This document shows, one piece after another, positions 43,897 through 53,071 of a stretch of DNA of 64,000 nucleotides. A program made the translations under genes and the position numbers. The first letter of the stretch is position 1. Each line of letters begins with the position of its first letter. The DNA comes from Sphaerisporangium krabiense (GTDB taxonomy: Bacteria; Actinomycetota; Actinomycetes; Streptosporangiales; Streptosporangiaceae): positions 1,371,001 to 1,435,000 of the forward strand of contig NZ_JACHBR010000002.1 in the NCBI RefSeq assembly GCF_014200435.1, read 5' to 3'. The notes beneath the pieces were generated by a model that saw nothing but the letters and a program-made list of their open reading frames with translations, ran no database searches and was not told where the DNA came from.

Positions 43897-44580
43897 TCAG
43901 GGGATCGTGCCCGGGGTGATCAGGCCGGTCTCGTAGGCCAGCACCACGGCCTGCACCCGGTCGCGCAGCGCCAGCTTGGTCAGCACGTTGCCGACGTGCG
44001 TCTTCACGGTCGTCTCGCTGACGACCAGCTCGGCGGCGATCTCGGCGTTGGACATGCCCCTGGCGATCAGGCGCAGCACCTCGAGCTCGCGCTCGGTGAG
44101 CCGGTTGACGCGCGCCGGGGTGGCCTGCTGCTGGGCCGACGGCAGGCGGGTGGCGAACTTGTCCAGCAGGCGCCGCGTCACGCTCGGCGCCACGATCGCG
44201 TCCCCGGCCGCCACGACCCGGATCGCCTGCACCAGCTCGTCGGGCGGGACGTCCTTGAGCAGGAAGCCGCTCGCGCCCGCCCGCAGAGCCTCCACGATGT
44301 ACTCGTCCAGGTCGAAGGTGGTCAGCACCAGGACGCGGGGCACGTGGGAGCCGGGGGCGGCGTCGCGCACGATGCGCCGGGTCGCCTCGATGCCGTCCAC
44401 GCCCGGCATGCGGATGTCCATCAGCACCACGTCGGGCAGCAGCGCCCGCGACTGGTCCTGGGCGGTGGCCCCGTTGCCGGCCTCGCCCACCACCGTGATG
44501 TCCGGCTCGGCCTCCAGGATCAGGCGGAAGCCCGTGCGCAGAAGGGGCTGGTCGTCGACCAGCAGCACGCGGATCGTCAT
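43897..44580 (-). CDS. NarL/LuxR-family response regulator
   Basis: 227 residues. Receiver domain with acidic pair DD (residues 9-10), phospho-acceptor Asp55 in VVLMDIRMPG, Thr in VLTTFD and Lys in LLKDVP; LuxR-type HTH (LTERELEVLRLIARGMSNAEIAAELVVSETTVKTHVGNVLTKL). Partner of the kinase that lies 3 bases upstream. Output genes unknown; the adjacent peptide transporter is one possibility but only by position. Confidence 0.93.
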   Translation of the reverse strand: MTIRVLLVDDQPLLRTGFRLILEAEPDITVVGEAGNGATAQDQSRALLPDVVLMDIRMPGVDGIEATRRIVRDAAPGSHVPRVLVLTTFDLDEYIVEALRAGASGFLLKDVPPDELVQAIRVVAAGDAIVAPSVTRRLLDKFATRLPSAQQQATPARVNRLTERELEVLRLIARGMSNAEIAAELVVSETTVKTHVGNVLTKLALRDRVQAVVLAYETGLITPGTIP

Positions 44581-44583
44581 GTG

Positions 44584-45789
44584 TCAGTCCTTGAGGGGGA
44601 AACGGGCCCGTACCTCGAATCCGCCCCCCTGTCGTGGGCCGATCCGCAGAACTCCACCATAAAGGGCGACACGCTCGCGTATGCCGACCAATCCGTGCCC
44701 GGGACGATCGCCGGGGCCGCGCTGCGGGGCTTCCACGCCGCCGTGCCCGTCGTCCTCGACGTGGACCAGCAGCTCGCCCTGCTCGTGGCGCACGGTGACC
44801 CACGCCCGGGCCGCCGGGCCCGCGTGGCGCAGGCTGTTGGTCAGGGCCTCCTGGACGAGACGGTAGGCGGCCAGGTCGATGCCCGGCGGGATGACCGGCC
44901 GCTCGCCCTCGATCCACAGCTGGGCGCGCAGCCCGGCCTCGCGCATCTGGTCCACCAGGCCGGGCAGGTCCACCATGCCCGGCTGCGGCGCCAGCTCGCC
45001 GCTCTCGCCGTCGGTGCGCAGCACGCCGACGATGCCGCGCATCTCGCGCATCGCGGTCCTGCCCATCTCCTCGATGGCCACCAGCGCGTCCCTCGCGGCC
45101 TCCGGGCGGGTCTCCAGCACCTTCCGGGCCGCGGCGGCCTGGACGGTCATCACGCTCACGTGGTGGGCCACCACGTCGTGCAGCTCGCGGGCGATGCGCG
45201 AGCGCTCCTCGGCGCGCGCGGCCCGGGTGTCGGCCTCCCGGGCCCGCTCCAGGCGCTCGGCGCGGTCGACCAGCTCGGCGAGGTAGGCCCGGCGCAGCCG
45301 CACGGACCTGCCGCCCACCCAGACCGTCATCGTCACCACCACGACGATCGCGTGCTGGGTCCACCCGCCGGCGTCGAAGGCGATTACGGCGCTCACGGCG
45401 TAGGTGGCGAGCGCGACGGCCGCCGCGACCAGGCTGAGGGCCAGCCCGCGGTAGGCGGCGACGGTGTAGAGCAGGATCAGCGTGACCAGGCCGACGAGCC
45501 CGCCCTCGTACCGCAGCGCCGCCAGCGCGATTTGCGGGAGCTGGGCCAGGCAGAGCAGGACGAACGGCCACCGCCTGCGCAGCGCCGTCAGCAGGCAGGT
45601 GCCGACGGCCAGGACGGCGGCGACGGCGTTGAACGAGTACGCCGGGAGCCGCCCCTGCGAGGCGTCCTGGGCGGAGACGAGCCCGGCGAACGCGAGCGAG
45701 AGCACCGCCAGCAGGACCGCGAGGACCGAGTCGCCGAAGAGGGGATGGCTTCTGAGCCAGGCTCGCGGACTTACGGGGGTGGTGCGCAC
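44584..45789 (-). CDS. Sensor histidine kinase, NarL-partner (HisKA_3) type
   Basis: 401 residues. Five or six N-terminal helices (about 20-155) without an extracellular sensory domain, then the dimerisation box RIARELHDVVAHHVSVM with phospho-accepting His204, and an HATPase domain (QEALTNSLRHA, DDGHGG, GHGLVGIRERV). This is the type in which the membrane helices themselves sense envelope stress. GTG start; TAAATT ends six bases before it on the minus strand, so the transcript is probably leaderless. Confidence 0.93.
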   Translation of the reverse strand: MRTTPVSPRAWLRSHPLFGDSVLAVLLAVLSLAFAGLVSAQDASQGRLPAYSFNAVAAVLAVGTCLLTALRRRWPFVLLCLAQLPQIALAALRYEGGLVGLVTLILLYTVAAYRGLALSLVAAAVALATYAVSAVIAFDAGGWTQHAIVVVVTMTVWVGGRSVRLRRAYLAELVDRAERLERAREADTRAARAEERSRIARELHDVVAHHVSVMTVQAAAARKVLETRPEAARDALVAIEEMGRTAMREMRGIVGVLRTDGESGELAPQPGMVDLPGLVDQMREAGLRAQLWIEGERPVIPPGIDLAAYRLVQEALTNSLRHAGPAARAWVTVRHEQGELLVHVEDDGHGGVEAPQRGPGDRPGHGLVGIRERVALYGGVLRIGPRQGGGFEVRARFPLKD

Positions 45790-45908
45790 CCTCTCAATTT
45801 AGGACGACTTCCCGGTAGGCCACCCCTCTGAGGTCGGATATCCCCCTCATCCTGCGGAAGGATCCGCCGGGGCCCCCGCGACCGGGGCGAGGTCCTCCCC
45901 GCGCGGTC

Positions 45909-46883
45909 TCAGCGGACGTGGCGGCCTGGGCGGTCCCGGCCGTCGCGGCTCCGCACGTCCTCGGCGCGCTCCGCGGGTGCGGCGGGCAGGCAGAGCAGGA
46001 AGGCGACGCCGGAGTCCCCGGCGTCCTCGTTCTTCCCGCCGCCGGGCCGGCCGCGCACCCACAGCGTCCCCTCGTGGGCGAGGGCACGGGCCAGGGCCAG
46101 CGCGAGACCGGCGCTCTCGCTCTGCGGCAGCCCGGCGGCGTCCAGCCGGGCGAACCGCCGGAACGGGCCCCGCGGGTCCGGCCCGCCGCCGACGGTCAGC
46201 CGGGCGGTGTCGCCGTCACGGGACGCCTCGACGCGGACGGCGCCGTCGTGGCGGGCCGCGAGGTCCAGCAGGATGCCGACGACCTGGGCGAGCCGGGGGC
46301 GCACGGCGTCCACCAGGATCCCCACTGTGCCGGACACCCGCACCCCGGCCCGGCGGGCGGCCTGCTCCCCGGCCAGCGTGAGCAGGTCGGTGGGTTCGGG
46401 GGCGGCCGGCTCGCCGTGCCGGGGGCCGTCGAGCGCGGCCAGGTCGCCGATGATCGCCTCCAGGCGGTCCACGCCGGCCAGCGCGCGGGCGGCGAGGTCG
46501 CCCGGGTCGGTCTCGCCGGGGTGCAGCCGCGCCTCCTCCAGTTCGGCGCGGATCGCCGCCACCGACGTCCGCAGCGCGTGCGCGACGTCGGCGTCGAACC
46601 GGTGCCCCTCCTCGGCCGCCGCCTGGTGCCGCTCCTCGGCCGTCGCCTGGTGCCGCTCCTCGGCCGTCGCCCGGGGCCCCTTCCCAGGCGTCGCCTCGGT
46701 GGAGGGGACGGGCCGCCGGGCGGAGGCCCGCCGTCCGAAAGGTCCACCCGCCGCCGCGGGCCGCATGTCCTGCGCCGCGCAGGGGCATCCCCACGGCGTG
46801 ATCACGGGCGCGGCTCCCGGCGCGCGGAGCGGCCGCGCGTGGGCGGGGTCGCACCGCCCGCGCGTGCGGGTGATCTGCTCCAT
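45909..46883 (-). CDS. Degenerate soluble histidine-kinase-like protein
   Basis: About 324 residues with no membrane helix or HAMP domain. A HisKA-like helix keeps the histidine (FDADVAHALRTSVAAIRAELEE) but reads HALRTS for HELRTP. The ATPase part is eroded: the N-box is VGILLDLAARH without Asn, and the G1 box reads VGGGPD. Before it are three copies of an 8-residue unit (ATAEERHQ). Activity as a kinase is doubtful. Start ATG 46883 is chosen because it has GGGAGGCGAGG upstream; the longer frame to 47135 overlaps the divergent gene. Confidence 0.5.
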   Translation of the reverse strand: MEQITRTRGRCDPAHARPLRAPGAAPVITPWGCPCAAQDMRPAAAGGPFGRRASARRPVPSTEATPGKGPRATAEERHQATAEERHQAAAEEGHRFDADVAHALRTSVAAIRAELEEARLHPGETDPGDLAARALAGVDRLEAIIGDLAALDGPRHGEPAAPEPTDLLTLAGEQAARRAGVRVSGTVGILVDAVRPRLAQVVGILLDLAARHDGAVRVEASRDGDTARLTVGGGPDPRGPFRRFARLDAAGLPQSESAGLALALARALAHEGTLWVRGRPGGGKNEDAGDSGVAFLLCLPAAPAERAEDVRSRDGRDRPGRHVR

Positions 46884-47024
46884 CAGGGCCTCGCCTCCCG
46901 GTCGCCGGCGGCCGGCGCCGTCGCGCCCGGCCGGTCCCTCCTTCAGGGAAACACGGCAGGACCAGGCGGGAGCGGCCCGAACTGGCCCCTGCCGGACAGG
47001 GACCATCAGGGCCACCCTCCAGCC

Positions 47025-47052
47025 TTGACATAAGGGACATACTGGGCATATG
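47025..47052 (+). promoter_or_regulatory. Promoter and repeat operator of the XRE regulator
   Basis: TTGACA (47025-47030), 16 bases, CATATG (47047-47052). ACATA elements recur at 47028 and 47037, with CATA at 47047, near 10-base spacing. This suggests self-binding by the encoded regulator. If so, the GTG at 47059 could be a leaderless start. Confidence 0.4.
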
Positions 47053-47934
47053 GCCGCCGTGGAGAGGGAGGAAGGCGCGCTGGGCGGGTTCCTGCGGTCC
47101 CGCCGTGCCCGGCTGTGCCCCAAGGACGTCGGCATCGACGCCGACTCGGGCAGGCGCCGCGTCCCCGGCCTGCGCCGCGAGGAGCTCGCCCGCCTCGCCG
47201 GCGTCAGCGTCGAGTACTACACCCGCCTGGAACAGGGCCGCAGCCGCAACGCCTCCCACGAGGTGCTCGACGCGATCGCGGACGCGCTGCGCCTCGACGA
47301 GACCGAGCGCGCGTACATGCGGCACCTGTCCCGCCCGGCGCGCGCCCGGCGGCCCGGACGCCCGGCCCCGCCGCAGCGGGTGCCCCCCACGGCCGTCAGG
47401 CTCCTGGAGGTGCTGGAGGCCGCCGGCGCCCCGGCGACCGTGATAGGCCGCCGCACCGACATCCTGGCCGCCAACCGGCTGACGAGGGCGCTGATCGCCG
47501 ACTTCGACCGCATCCCGGCCCGCGACCGCAACGTGGCGAGGTTCGTCTTCCTGGACCCGCGCGCCCCCGGCCTCTACGGCGACTGGCGGGGCGTGGCCCG
47601 CCACGTCGCCGCCCTCCCGCACTTCGACGCCGGCCGCCACCCGGAGGACCCGCTGACGCGGGCCCTGGTCCGCGAGCTGCTGGACAGGAGCGAGGACTTC
47701 CGCCGGGCGTGGGCCGCCCACGACGTCCACGAGCGGGTGTACGGCGTCACGAGCTACCGCAACCGGATCGTGGGCGACGTCGAGCTCACCTACCAGGCGC
47801 TCTCGCTGCCGGAGGATTCCGACCAGCGGATCTTCGTCTACACCGCCGAGCCGGGCTCCCCCTCCGAGACGGCCATGCGGGCGCTCGCCCGGTGGGTCCA
47901 GGACGGCGGGCTGACCGGCCCCGCCCCGGCCTGA
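47050..47934 (+). CDS. XRE-family regulator with MmyB-like ligand-binding domain
   Basis: 294 residues. An N-terminal XRE HTH (GLRREELARLAGVSVEYYTRLEQGR, about residues 40-65) is followed by the MmyB-like PAS-type domain (DILAANRLTRALIADF, RNVARFVFLDPRAPGLYGDW, FRRAWAAHDVHERVYGVTSYRN), which binds fatty-acid-like ligands in studied members. Streptomyces and relatives hold many paralogues, usually divergent from a target reductase; here the divergent gene is the degenerate kinase. Start at ATG 47050 or GTG 47059. Confidence 0.9.
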   Translation: MAAVEREEGALGGFLRSRRARLCPKDVGIDADSGRRRVPGLRREELARLAGVSVEYYTRLEQGRSRNASHEVLDAIADALRLDETERAYMRHLSRPARARRPGRPAPPQRVPPTAVRLLEVLEAAGAPATVIGRRTDILAANRLTRALIADFDRIPARDRNVARFVFLDPRAPGLYGDWRGVARHVAALPHFDAGRHPEDPLTRALVRELLDRSEDFRRAWAAHDVHERVYGVTSYRNRIVGDVELTYQALSLPEDSDQRIFVYTAEPGSPSETAMRALARWVQDGGLTGPAPA

Positions 47935-48000
47935 GGCGGCGCGGGGCGCACGGCGCGCCGGTCGCCGAGCGGCGCACAGCCGGCCGCCCGCAGGCGCGCC

Positions 48001-48861
48001 TCAGAGCTCGTCGGTCGCGGAGCGGCGCGCACCCCGGATCGTGTCGCCGGGACGGCGGTCGGGCACCGGCGGGGGGGTGCCGCCCCACTCCGGGCAGAGG
48101 GCCTGGTAGTCGCACCAGTCGCAGAGCCGGCTGCGCCGGGCGCGCCACTCGCGCGTGGTGAGCGCCCGCTCGATGGCCTCCCACAGGGCCTGCACCTTGC
48201 GCTCGGTCGCCCGCAGGTCGGCCTCGTCGGGCGCGTAGCGCAGCACCTCGCCGTTGCCGAGGTACATGAGCTGGAGCACGCGGGGCACCGTGCCGCGCAG
48301 CCGCCACAGCACCAGGGCGTAGAACTTCATCTGGAACAGGGCCTTGGCCTCGAAGTCGGGGCCGGGCGCGCTGCCGGTCTTGTAGTCGACGACGCGCAGG
48401 TCGCCGGTGGGGGCGACGTCGAGCCTGTCGATGTAGCCGCGCAGCATGAGCCCGCTGTCGAGCACCGCCTCCACGTACAGCTCCCGCTGGGCCGGCTCCA
48501 GCAGCCGTGGATCCTCCAGGGCGAAGTAGCGCTCCAGCATCTGGTGGGCCTGCGCCAGCCACCGGTCCCGCTCGGCCTCGTCGTCGAACAGGGCCGAGTA
48601 CTCGGGGGTGCGGCCGAGCAGGCGCGCCCACTGCGGGTCGAGCAGGGCCTGCGCCGCGGCGACCGTGCGCTCGGCCGCCGGCAGGTCGTACAGGCGCTCC
48701 AGCACGGCGTGCACCAGGGTGCCGCGCACGGCGGCGGGGGAGGGCCGCTCGGGGAGCTGGTCGATCACCCGGAAGCGGTAGAGCAGCGGACATGTCATGA
48801 AGTCGCCCGCCCGCGAGGGCGACAGGCTGCCGATGACCGTGGGCGGCTCCGTGATGCTCAT
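48001..48861 (-). CDS. RecB-family PD-(D/E)XK nuclease with Fe-S cysteines
   Basis: 286 residues. Domain order: SPSRAGDFMTCPLLYRFRVIDQLPE with the first cysteine, GTLVHAVLERLYDL, the nuclease core GYIDRLDV and VVDYKTG (Asp and Lys of the DxK motif), and a C-terminal triad SRLCDWCDYQALCPEWG completing a [4Fe-4S] site as in AddB/Cas4-like exonucleases. A gene of this kind sits upstream of the site-2 protease and trmI in many actinobacteria. Biological role unproved. Confidence 0.9.
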   Translation of the reverse strand: MSITEPPTVIGSLSPSRAGDFMTCPLLYRFRVIDQLPERPSPAAVRGTLVHAVLERLYDLPAAERTVAAAQALLDPQWARLLGRTPEYSALFDDEAERDRWLAQAHQMLERYFALEDPRLLEPAQRELYVEAVLDSGLMLRGYIDRLDVAPTGDLRVVDYKTGSAPGPDFEAKALFQMKFYALVLWRLRGTVPRVLQLMYLGNGEVLRYAPDEADLRATERKVQALWEAIERALTTREWRARRSRLCDWCDYQALCPEWGGTPPPVPDRRPGDTIRGARRSATDEL

Positions 48862-48975
48862 GGAGGGAACTGTAAGTCAGCCCGCCGACACTTCGGGCGC
48901 GGGCGGCGCACGTGATCGGCCTACGGCCTCCGGGAGGCGCGTAGCATCGAGGCACAAGGAGGGAAGACGACGAAC

Positions 48976-50115
48976 ATGAGCACCCAGACCCCGCAACGGC
49001 CCGAGTCGCCGGGGCTGCGCATGGGGCGCCCCTTCGGCATCCCCGTCTACGTCTCGCCGACCTGGCTGATCGTCGCGGCGTTCATCACCTACACCTTCCA
49101 GCCCCAGGTCGCCGACGGCCTGCCCGGCAAGGGCGCCGTCGTGACCTATCTCGTGGCCTTCGTTTTCGCCGTCTTCCTGTACCTCTCGGTGCTGCTGCAC
49201 GAGCTGGCGCACTGCGTCGTGGCCCGTTACTTCGGCCTGCCCGTGCGCCGCATCACGCTCTACCTGCTCGGCGGCGTCTCCGAGATCGAGCGCGAGCCCG
49301 AGACGCCGACGCGCGAGTTCCTGGTGGCCTTCGCAGGCCCGCTGCTGTCCCTCGGCCTGGCCGGGATCGGTTTCGTCCTGAGCGAGTTCATCCCCCAGGG
49401 CACCATCCCTCATGTCCTGGTGTTCCAGCTCTGGGTCTCCAACCTGATCGTCGGCGTCTTCAACCTGCTGCCCGGCCTCCCGCTGGACGGCGGGCGCATG
49501 CTCCGCGCCGGTGTGTGGAAGATCACTCGCAACTCCGGCACGGGCACCATCGCCGCCGCCTGGTTCGGCCGGGCCCTCGCCGTGGCGCTGGTCGCGGTGC
49601 CGCTGCTGTCCTCGCTGGTGACCGGTCAGGAGCCCCCGGGCCTGTGGCTCATGCTCTGGTCGGTGCTGCTGGCCTCGTTCATCTGGATCGGCGCCTCGCA
49701 GGCGCTGCGCGTGGCCAGGGTCCGCGCCCGCCTGCCGCGCGTCCAGGCCCGCGCGCTGGCCCGGCGGGCGATCGCGGTCACCGCCGAGGTGCCGCTGGCC
49801 GAGGCCATGCGCAGGGCCACGCAGGCGGAGGCGGGGGCCATGGTCGTCGTCGACCACGAGGGACATCCGATCGCCATCGTCAACGAGTCGGCGGTCACGG
49901 CCACGCCCGAGCAGCGGCGGCCCTGGGTGACGGTCGGCTCGCTGGCGCGCAGCCTGGAGCCCTCGCTCGTGCTGCCGGCCGACCTGTCGGGGGAGTCCCT
50001 GCTCGACGCCATGCGCGACGCGCCCTCCGGCGAGTACCTGCTCGTGGAGCGCGGCGGCGACGTCTACGGCGTGCTGGTGACCGCCGACGTCAACCGCGTC
50101 TTCGCCGGCGTCTGA
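48976..50115 (+). CDS. Site-2 protease (M50 family) with CBS domains
   Basis: 379 residues. Intramembrane zinc protease: HELAH (residues 75-79) in a membrane helix and the second metal motif LPGLPLDGGRML. The C-terminal 130 residues form a CBS pair, which in related proteins senses adenine nucleotides. These enzymes release membrane-bound regulators. ATG start following AAGGAGGG. Next to trmI-arc in other actinobacteria; here six genes intervene. Confidence 0.92.
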   Translation: MSTQTPQRPESPGLRMGRPFGIPVYVSPTWLIVAAFITYTFQPQVADGLPGKGAVVTYLVAFVFAVFLYLSVLLHELAHCVVARYFGLPVRRITLYLLGGVSEIEREPETPTREFLVAFAGPLLSLGLAGIGFVLSEFIPQGTIPHVLVFQLWVSNLIVGVFNLLPGLPLDGGRMLRAGVWKITRNSGTGTIAAAWFGRALAVALVAVPLLSSLVTGQEPPGLWLMLWSVLLASFIWIGASQALRVARVRARLPRVQARALARRAIAVTAEVPLAEAMRRATQAEAGAMVVVDHEGHPIAIVNESAVTATPEQRRPWVTVGSLARSLEPSLVLPADLSGESLLDAMRDAPSGEYLLVERGGDVYGVLVTADVNRVFAGV

Positions 50116-50377
50116 CCTACGGTCCCGCGGCGCGCCGCCCGTTCGCCCGGCGTGGCAGGGCATCTGGGACTTCGCGGCCGGCCGTTTGGCTCGCCGCCCC
50201 AGGTGCAGGAAGGAATTGTTCGGTGGTTTTTGCTACGGTCCGGTGCCATTGGATATGTGTTCTGCCTCGTCCCGCCGCCATGCCCTGGACGCATGCTCGT
50301 CCCGGCGCCGGCCGGCGGCCGAGGGTCTGACGCGGGTGCCGTTCGTCCGGTCGTGAAGTCCGGGGAGGAGAGTTTCT

Positions 50378-51718
50378 GTGACGGAGCAAGGCGTGGGGGT
50401 GGTGCGTCCGCTCCCCGGCGACGGGCTGATCGCTCATATGGGCGGCCTGCTGCTGGTGTGCGACGCGGCCGACGGCGTCGCCGAGGAGCTGGTGACGGCG
50501 CTGCGGGACACCGCGGCGGCCGGAGGTGACGGCCGTGCGCTGGCCCGGCGCGTCGCCCAGGTCCTCGCGCGGGCGATGACGGCCGAGCCGGTCGCCTGCG
50601 CGGTCGCCGGGCGCGCCGGCGGCGGCATCGCGGTGCTGGTCAGCGGCGACGCCCAGGCGGCCATCACCGGGCCGGGCACCGACGTCCGCCTGGACGGCAA
50701 GGACGCGCTCACCTGGACCGACCGCCTGGTCACCACGCAGGTGAGCACGGTCGAGCTGCGGCTGCCCAGTGCGGGCCGCCCGTTCAGGCAGGCCCGGCTG
50801 GACGCCGGCGTGGTCCCCGGCGGCGGCCTGGTCTCCGACCTCGCCGAGGCGGACGGCGGCCTGCCCGCCCGTCCCGCGCCGCGTCCGGAGCCCGCGCCCC
50901 GCCCGGCGGCCCACGACCCGTTCCCCGCCGCCGAGGCCGCGCGTCCCGAGCCGGCGCCCGGCCCGGCCGCGTTCGGCGTGGAGGCGCCGCCGCCGATCTC
51001 CTCCCCGCCCGGCGTGAGCGCGCCCCCGCCGCCCGCCGACCTGCCCGGCCCGCCGCGCGAGTACGAGCAGCCGTTCGTCCCCGGTCCCGAGGCGCCGCGG
51101 CAGGCCCCCGGCGGCGGCCACACCGGCGCCCAGGAGTTCGACCCCTTCCCGCCCGCCGGTCCTCCCGCGGGCGAGCCCGACCACGCCTCCGGCCCGCTCC
51201 TGGAGCCCACCGAGATGGGGCCCACGCCCGAGCCGCCGAGCCGTCCCATGGTGTACGGGGTGGACTGCCAGAACGACCACTTCAACGACCCGCGGGTGCC
51301 CTACTGCGCGGTGTGCGGGGTGGCCCTGGTGCAGCGCAACCTCGTGCCCTACAAGGGGGAGCGGCCCTCGCTCGGGGTGCTCGCCCTCGACGACGGCATG
51401 ACGCTGGCCCTCGACGCCGACTACCTGCTCGGCCGCGACCCCGATCGCGCGCCCGAGGTCACCTCCGGCGAGGCGCGCCCGGCCCGGGTGACCAGCCCCG
51501 ACGGCTCGGTCTCCCGCCGCCACCTGCGCGTGCGGCTGGACGGCTGGGACGTCAACCTGGTGGACCTCGGATCGGTCAACGGCACCCAGGTGCAGCCGCC
51601 GGGGGATCCGAACTTCTACGACATCCCGCCGAACGAGCCGGTGCCGATCCTGCCGGGCACGACCGTGCGCATCGGCGTCTCGCGCACCATGCGCTACGAC
51701 GGCCACCGGCAGGGCTGA
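50378..51718 (+). CDS. FHA-domain protein with N-terminal phosphatase-like segment
   Basis: 446 residues. The first 150 residues resemble a truncated PP2C-like region. Next is a proline-rich linker (about 165-285), a short zinc-ribbon (DCQNDHFNDPRVPYCAVCG) and a C-terminal FHA domain (YLLGRDPDR, SPDGSVSRRHLRV, VDLGSVNGTQV), which binds phosphothreonine. It may read the output of Ser/Thr kinases such as those nearby or take part in type VII secretion; neither is shown. GTG start behind GGGGAGGAG. Confidence 0.78.
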   Translation: MTEQGVGVVRPLPGDGLIAHMGGLLLVCDAADGVAEELVTALRDTAAAGGDGRALARRVAQVLARAMTAEPVACAVAGRAGGGIAVLVSGDAQAAITGPGTDVRLDGKDALTWTDRLVTTQVSTVELRLPSAGRPFRQARLDAGVVPGGGLVSDLAEADGGLPARPAPRPEPAPRPAAHDPFPAAEAARPEPAPGPAAFGVEAPPPISSPPGVSAPPPPADLPGPPREYEQPFVPGPEAPRQAPGGGHTGAQEFDPFPPAGPPAGEPDHASGPLLEPTEMGPTPEPPSRPMVYGVDCQNDHFNDPRVPYCAVCGVALVQRNLVPYKGERPSLGVLALDDGMTLALDADYLLGRDPDRAPEVTSGEARPARVTSPDGSVSRRHLRVRLDGWDVNLVDLGSVNGTQVQPPGDPNFYDIPPNEPVPILPGTTVRIGVSRTMRYDGHRQG

Positions 51719-51745
51719 CCCGCCGCGCCTCCCCGTCCCGGGCGC

Positions 51746-52399
51746 CTACCGGCCGCCCGGCGGGGTGGCGCCCCGCGGTCCCTGGGCGGCGCGGCCGATC
51801 ACGGCCACCAGCTCCTCCTCGGTGAGCACGCGCGGCTCGCCGATCGCCTTGGCCTGCACGTAGACCGCGCACAGCCACTCCAGCAGCCGCGCGCCCTCCA
51901 GGGCGCGGGGGAGGTCGGCGCCGACGGCCACGGCCCCGTGGTTCTGCATGAGGGCCGCCTGTCTGCCCTCCAGCGCCGCGCCGACGTGGGCGGCCAGCTC
52001 GGGGGTGCCGTAGGTCGCGTAGGGGGCCACGCGGACAGTGCCGCCGAGCAGCAGCGTGTTGTAGTGGATCGGCGGCAGCTCGCGCATCGTCGCCGACACC
52101 ACCACCGCGTAGGTGGAATGGGTGTGCACGATCGCCGCCGTGCCGGTGCTCTCGTAGATCGCCAGGTGCATGGGCACCTCCGAGGACGGGTCGCGCGCCC
52201 CCTCCACCACCTCGCCGGACAGGTCCAGCACCGGGCAGTCCCCGGGGGTGAGCGCGTCCAGGGCCACCCCGCCGGGCGTGACCGCGACCAGGTCGCCGCG
52301 CCGCACGCTGACGTTGCCGGAGGTGCCGAGCACCAGGCCGTCCCCGACCATGCGCCGGCCGGTCTCGCACAGCAGCGCGCGCTCCTCGGCCAGCCTCAC
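51746..52399 (-). CDS. Class II aldolase/adducin-family enzyme (fuculose-phosphate aldolase type)
   Basis: 217 residues. Zinc ligands HTHSTYA and a distal His in NHGAVAVG, catalytic Glu in SSEVPMH; GTSGNVSVR at the N-terminus binds phosphate. Such enzymes cleave phosphorylated ketoses to dihydroxyacetone phosphate plus an aldehyde, or decarboxylate. GTG 52399 overlaps the TetR stop (GTGA), so it is coupled to its regulator. With the divergent sugar kinase and aminotransferase it suggests a short catabolic route: kinase, then aldolase. Confidence 0.85.
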   Translation of the reverse strand: MRLAEERALLCETGRRMVGDGLVLGTSGNVSVRRGDLVAVTPGGVALDALTPGDCPVLDLSGEVVEGARDPSSEVPMHLAIYESTGTAAIVHTHSTYAVVVSATMRELPPIHYNTLLLGGTVRVAPYATYGTPELAAHVGAALEGRQAALMQNHGAVAVGADLPRALEGARLLEWLCAVYVQAKAIGEPRVLTEEELVAVIGRAAQGPRGATPPGGR

Positions 52400-52992
52400 G
52401 ACGCCCCGCCGAGGCGGTCCAGCTCGGCGGTCATCAGCCGCCGCAGGGTCTCGGGGGAGAGGCGGTCGGGGTAGAGGAGCCGGTGGAGGCTGAGCCCGTC
52501 CACCAGCGCGAGCAGCCGCTCGGCGGCGTCGTCCAGGTCCTGGCCCGGGGCGATCTCCCCGGCCCTCTCCGCGGCGTCGAGCAGGGCGCGCACCAGGTGG
52601 CGCAGCTCGGCGGCCTCCTCGCGCTGGACCTCGAGCAGCGTCCCCCCGGTCAGGCTCCTGCCCCAGAAGCCGACCTCGAGCGCGGTCTCGCGGGCCCGCT
52701 CCTCGTCCAGCGGCAGGTTGTCCAGCAGCAGCTCGCGCAGGGCCGCCAGGCCGGTGAGCCCGGCCAGCTTGGCGCGCAGCCGTTCCACGATGCGGCGGTG
52801 CGAGGAGCGCAGCGCCGACAGCAGGATGTCGTCCTTGTCGGCGAAGTAGTGGGTGAGCACGCCGTTGGAGTAGCCCGCCTCCTTGGCGATGGCGCGGGTG
52901 GTGGCCGCGTCGATCCCCTCGCGCAGGATGACCCTGCGGGCGGCGTCCACCACCTCCTCGCGGCGCACGTCGTGATCGACGATCTTCGGCAT
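52396..52992 (-). CDS. TetR/AcrR-family regulator (BetI-like)
   Basis: 198 residues. N-terminal HTH (VVDAARRVILREGIDAATTRAIAKEAGYSNGVLTHYFADKDDIL) is intact; the C-terminal domain is of the BetI type (TetR_C_6). It heads the aldolase gene and is divergent from the kinase-aminotransferase pair; an 18-bp dyad in the shared promoter is its likely operator. Inducer unknown. Ribosome site GGAGGG. Confidence 0.92.
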   Translation of the reverse strand: MPKIVDHDVRREEVVDAARRVILREGIDAATTRAIAKEAGYSNGVLTHYFADKDDILLSALRSSHRRIVERLRAKLAGLTGLAALRELLLDNLPLDEERARETALEVGFWGRSLTGGTLLEVQREEAAELRHLVRALLDAAERAGEIAPGQDLDDAAERLLALVDGLSLHRLLYPDRLSPETLRRLMTAELDRLGGAS

Positions 52993-53010
52993 TCCGTCCC
53001 TCCACCCGGC

Positions 53011-53041
53011 TTGACATTTTAGTCGGACGCCCGTCTATCAT
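53011..53041 (+). promoter_or_regulatory. Divergent promoter with TetR-type operator
   Basis: TTGACA (53011-53016), 17 bases, TCTATC (53034-53039). The dyad TAGTCGGAC-GCCCGTCTA (53020-53037, 7 of 9 pairs) fills the spacer, so a bound repressor would block polymerase. Lies between the TetR and kinase starts. Confidence 0.55.
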
Positions 53042-53071
53042 CCCGGAATCCGCATCCAAGAAGGTACCGAC

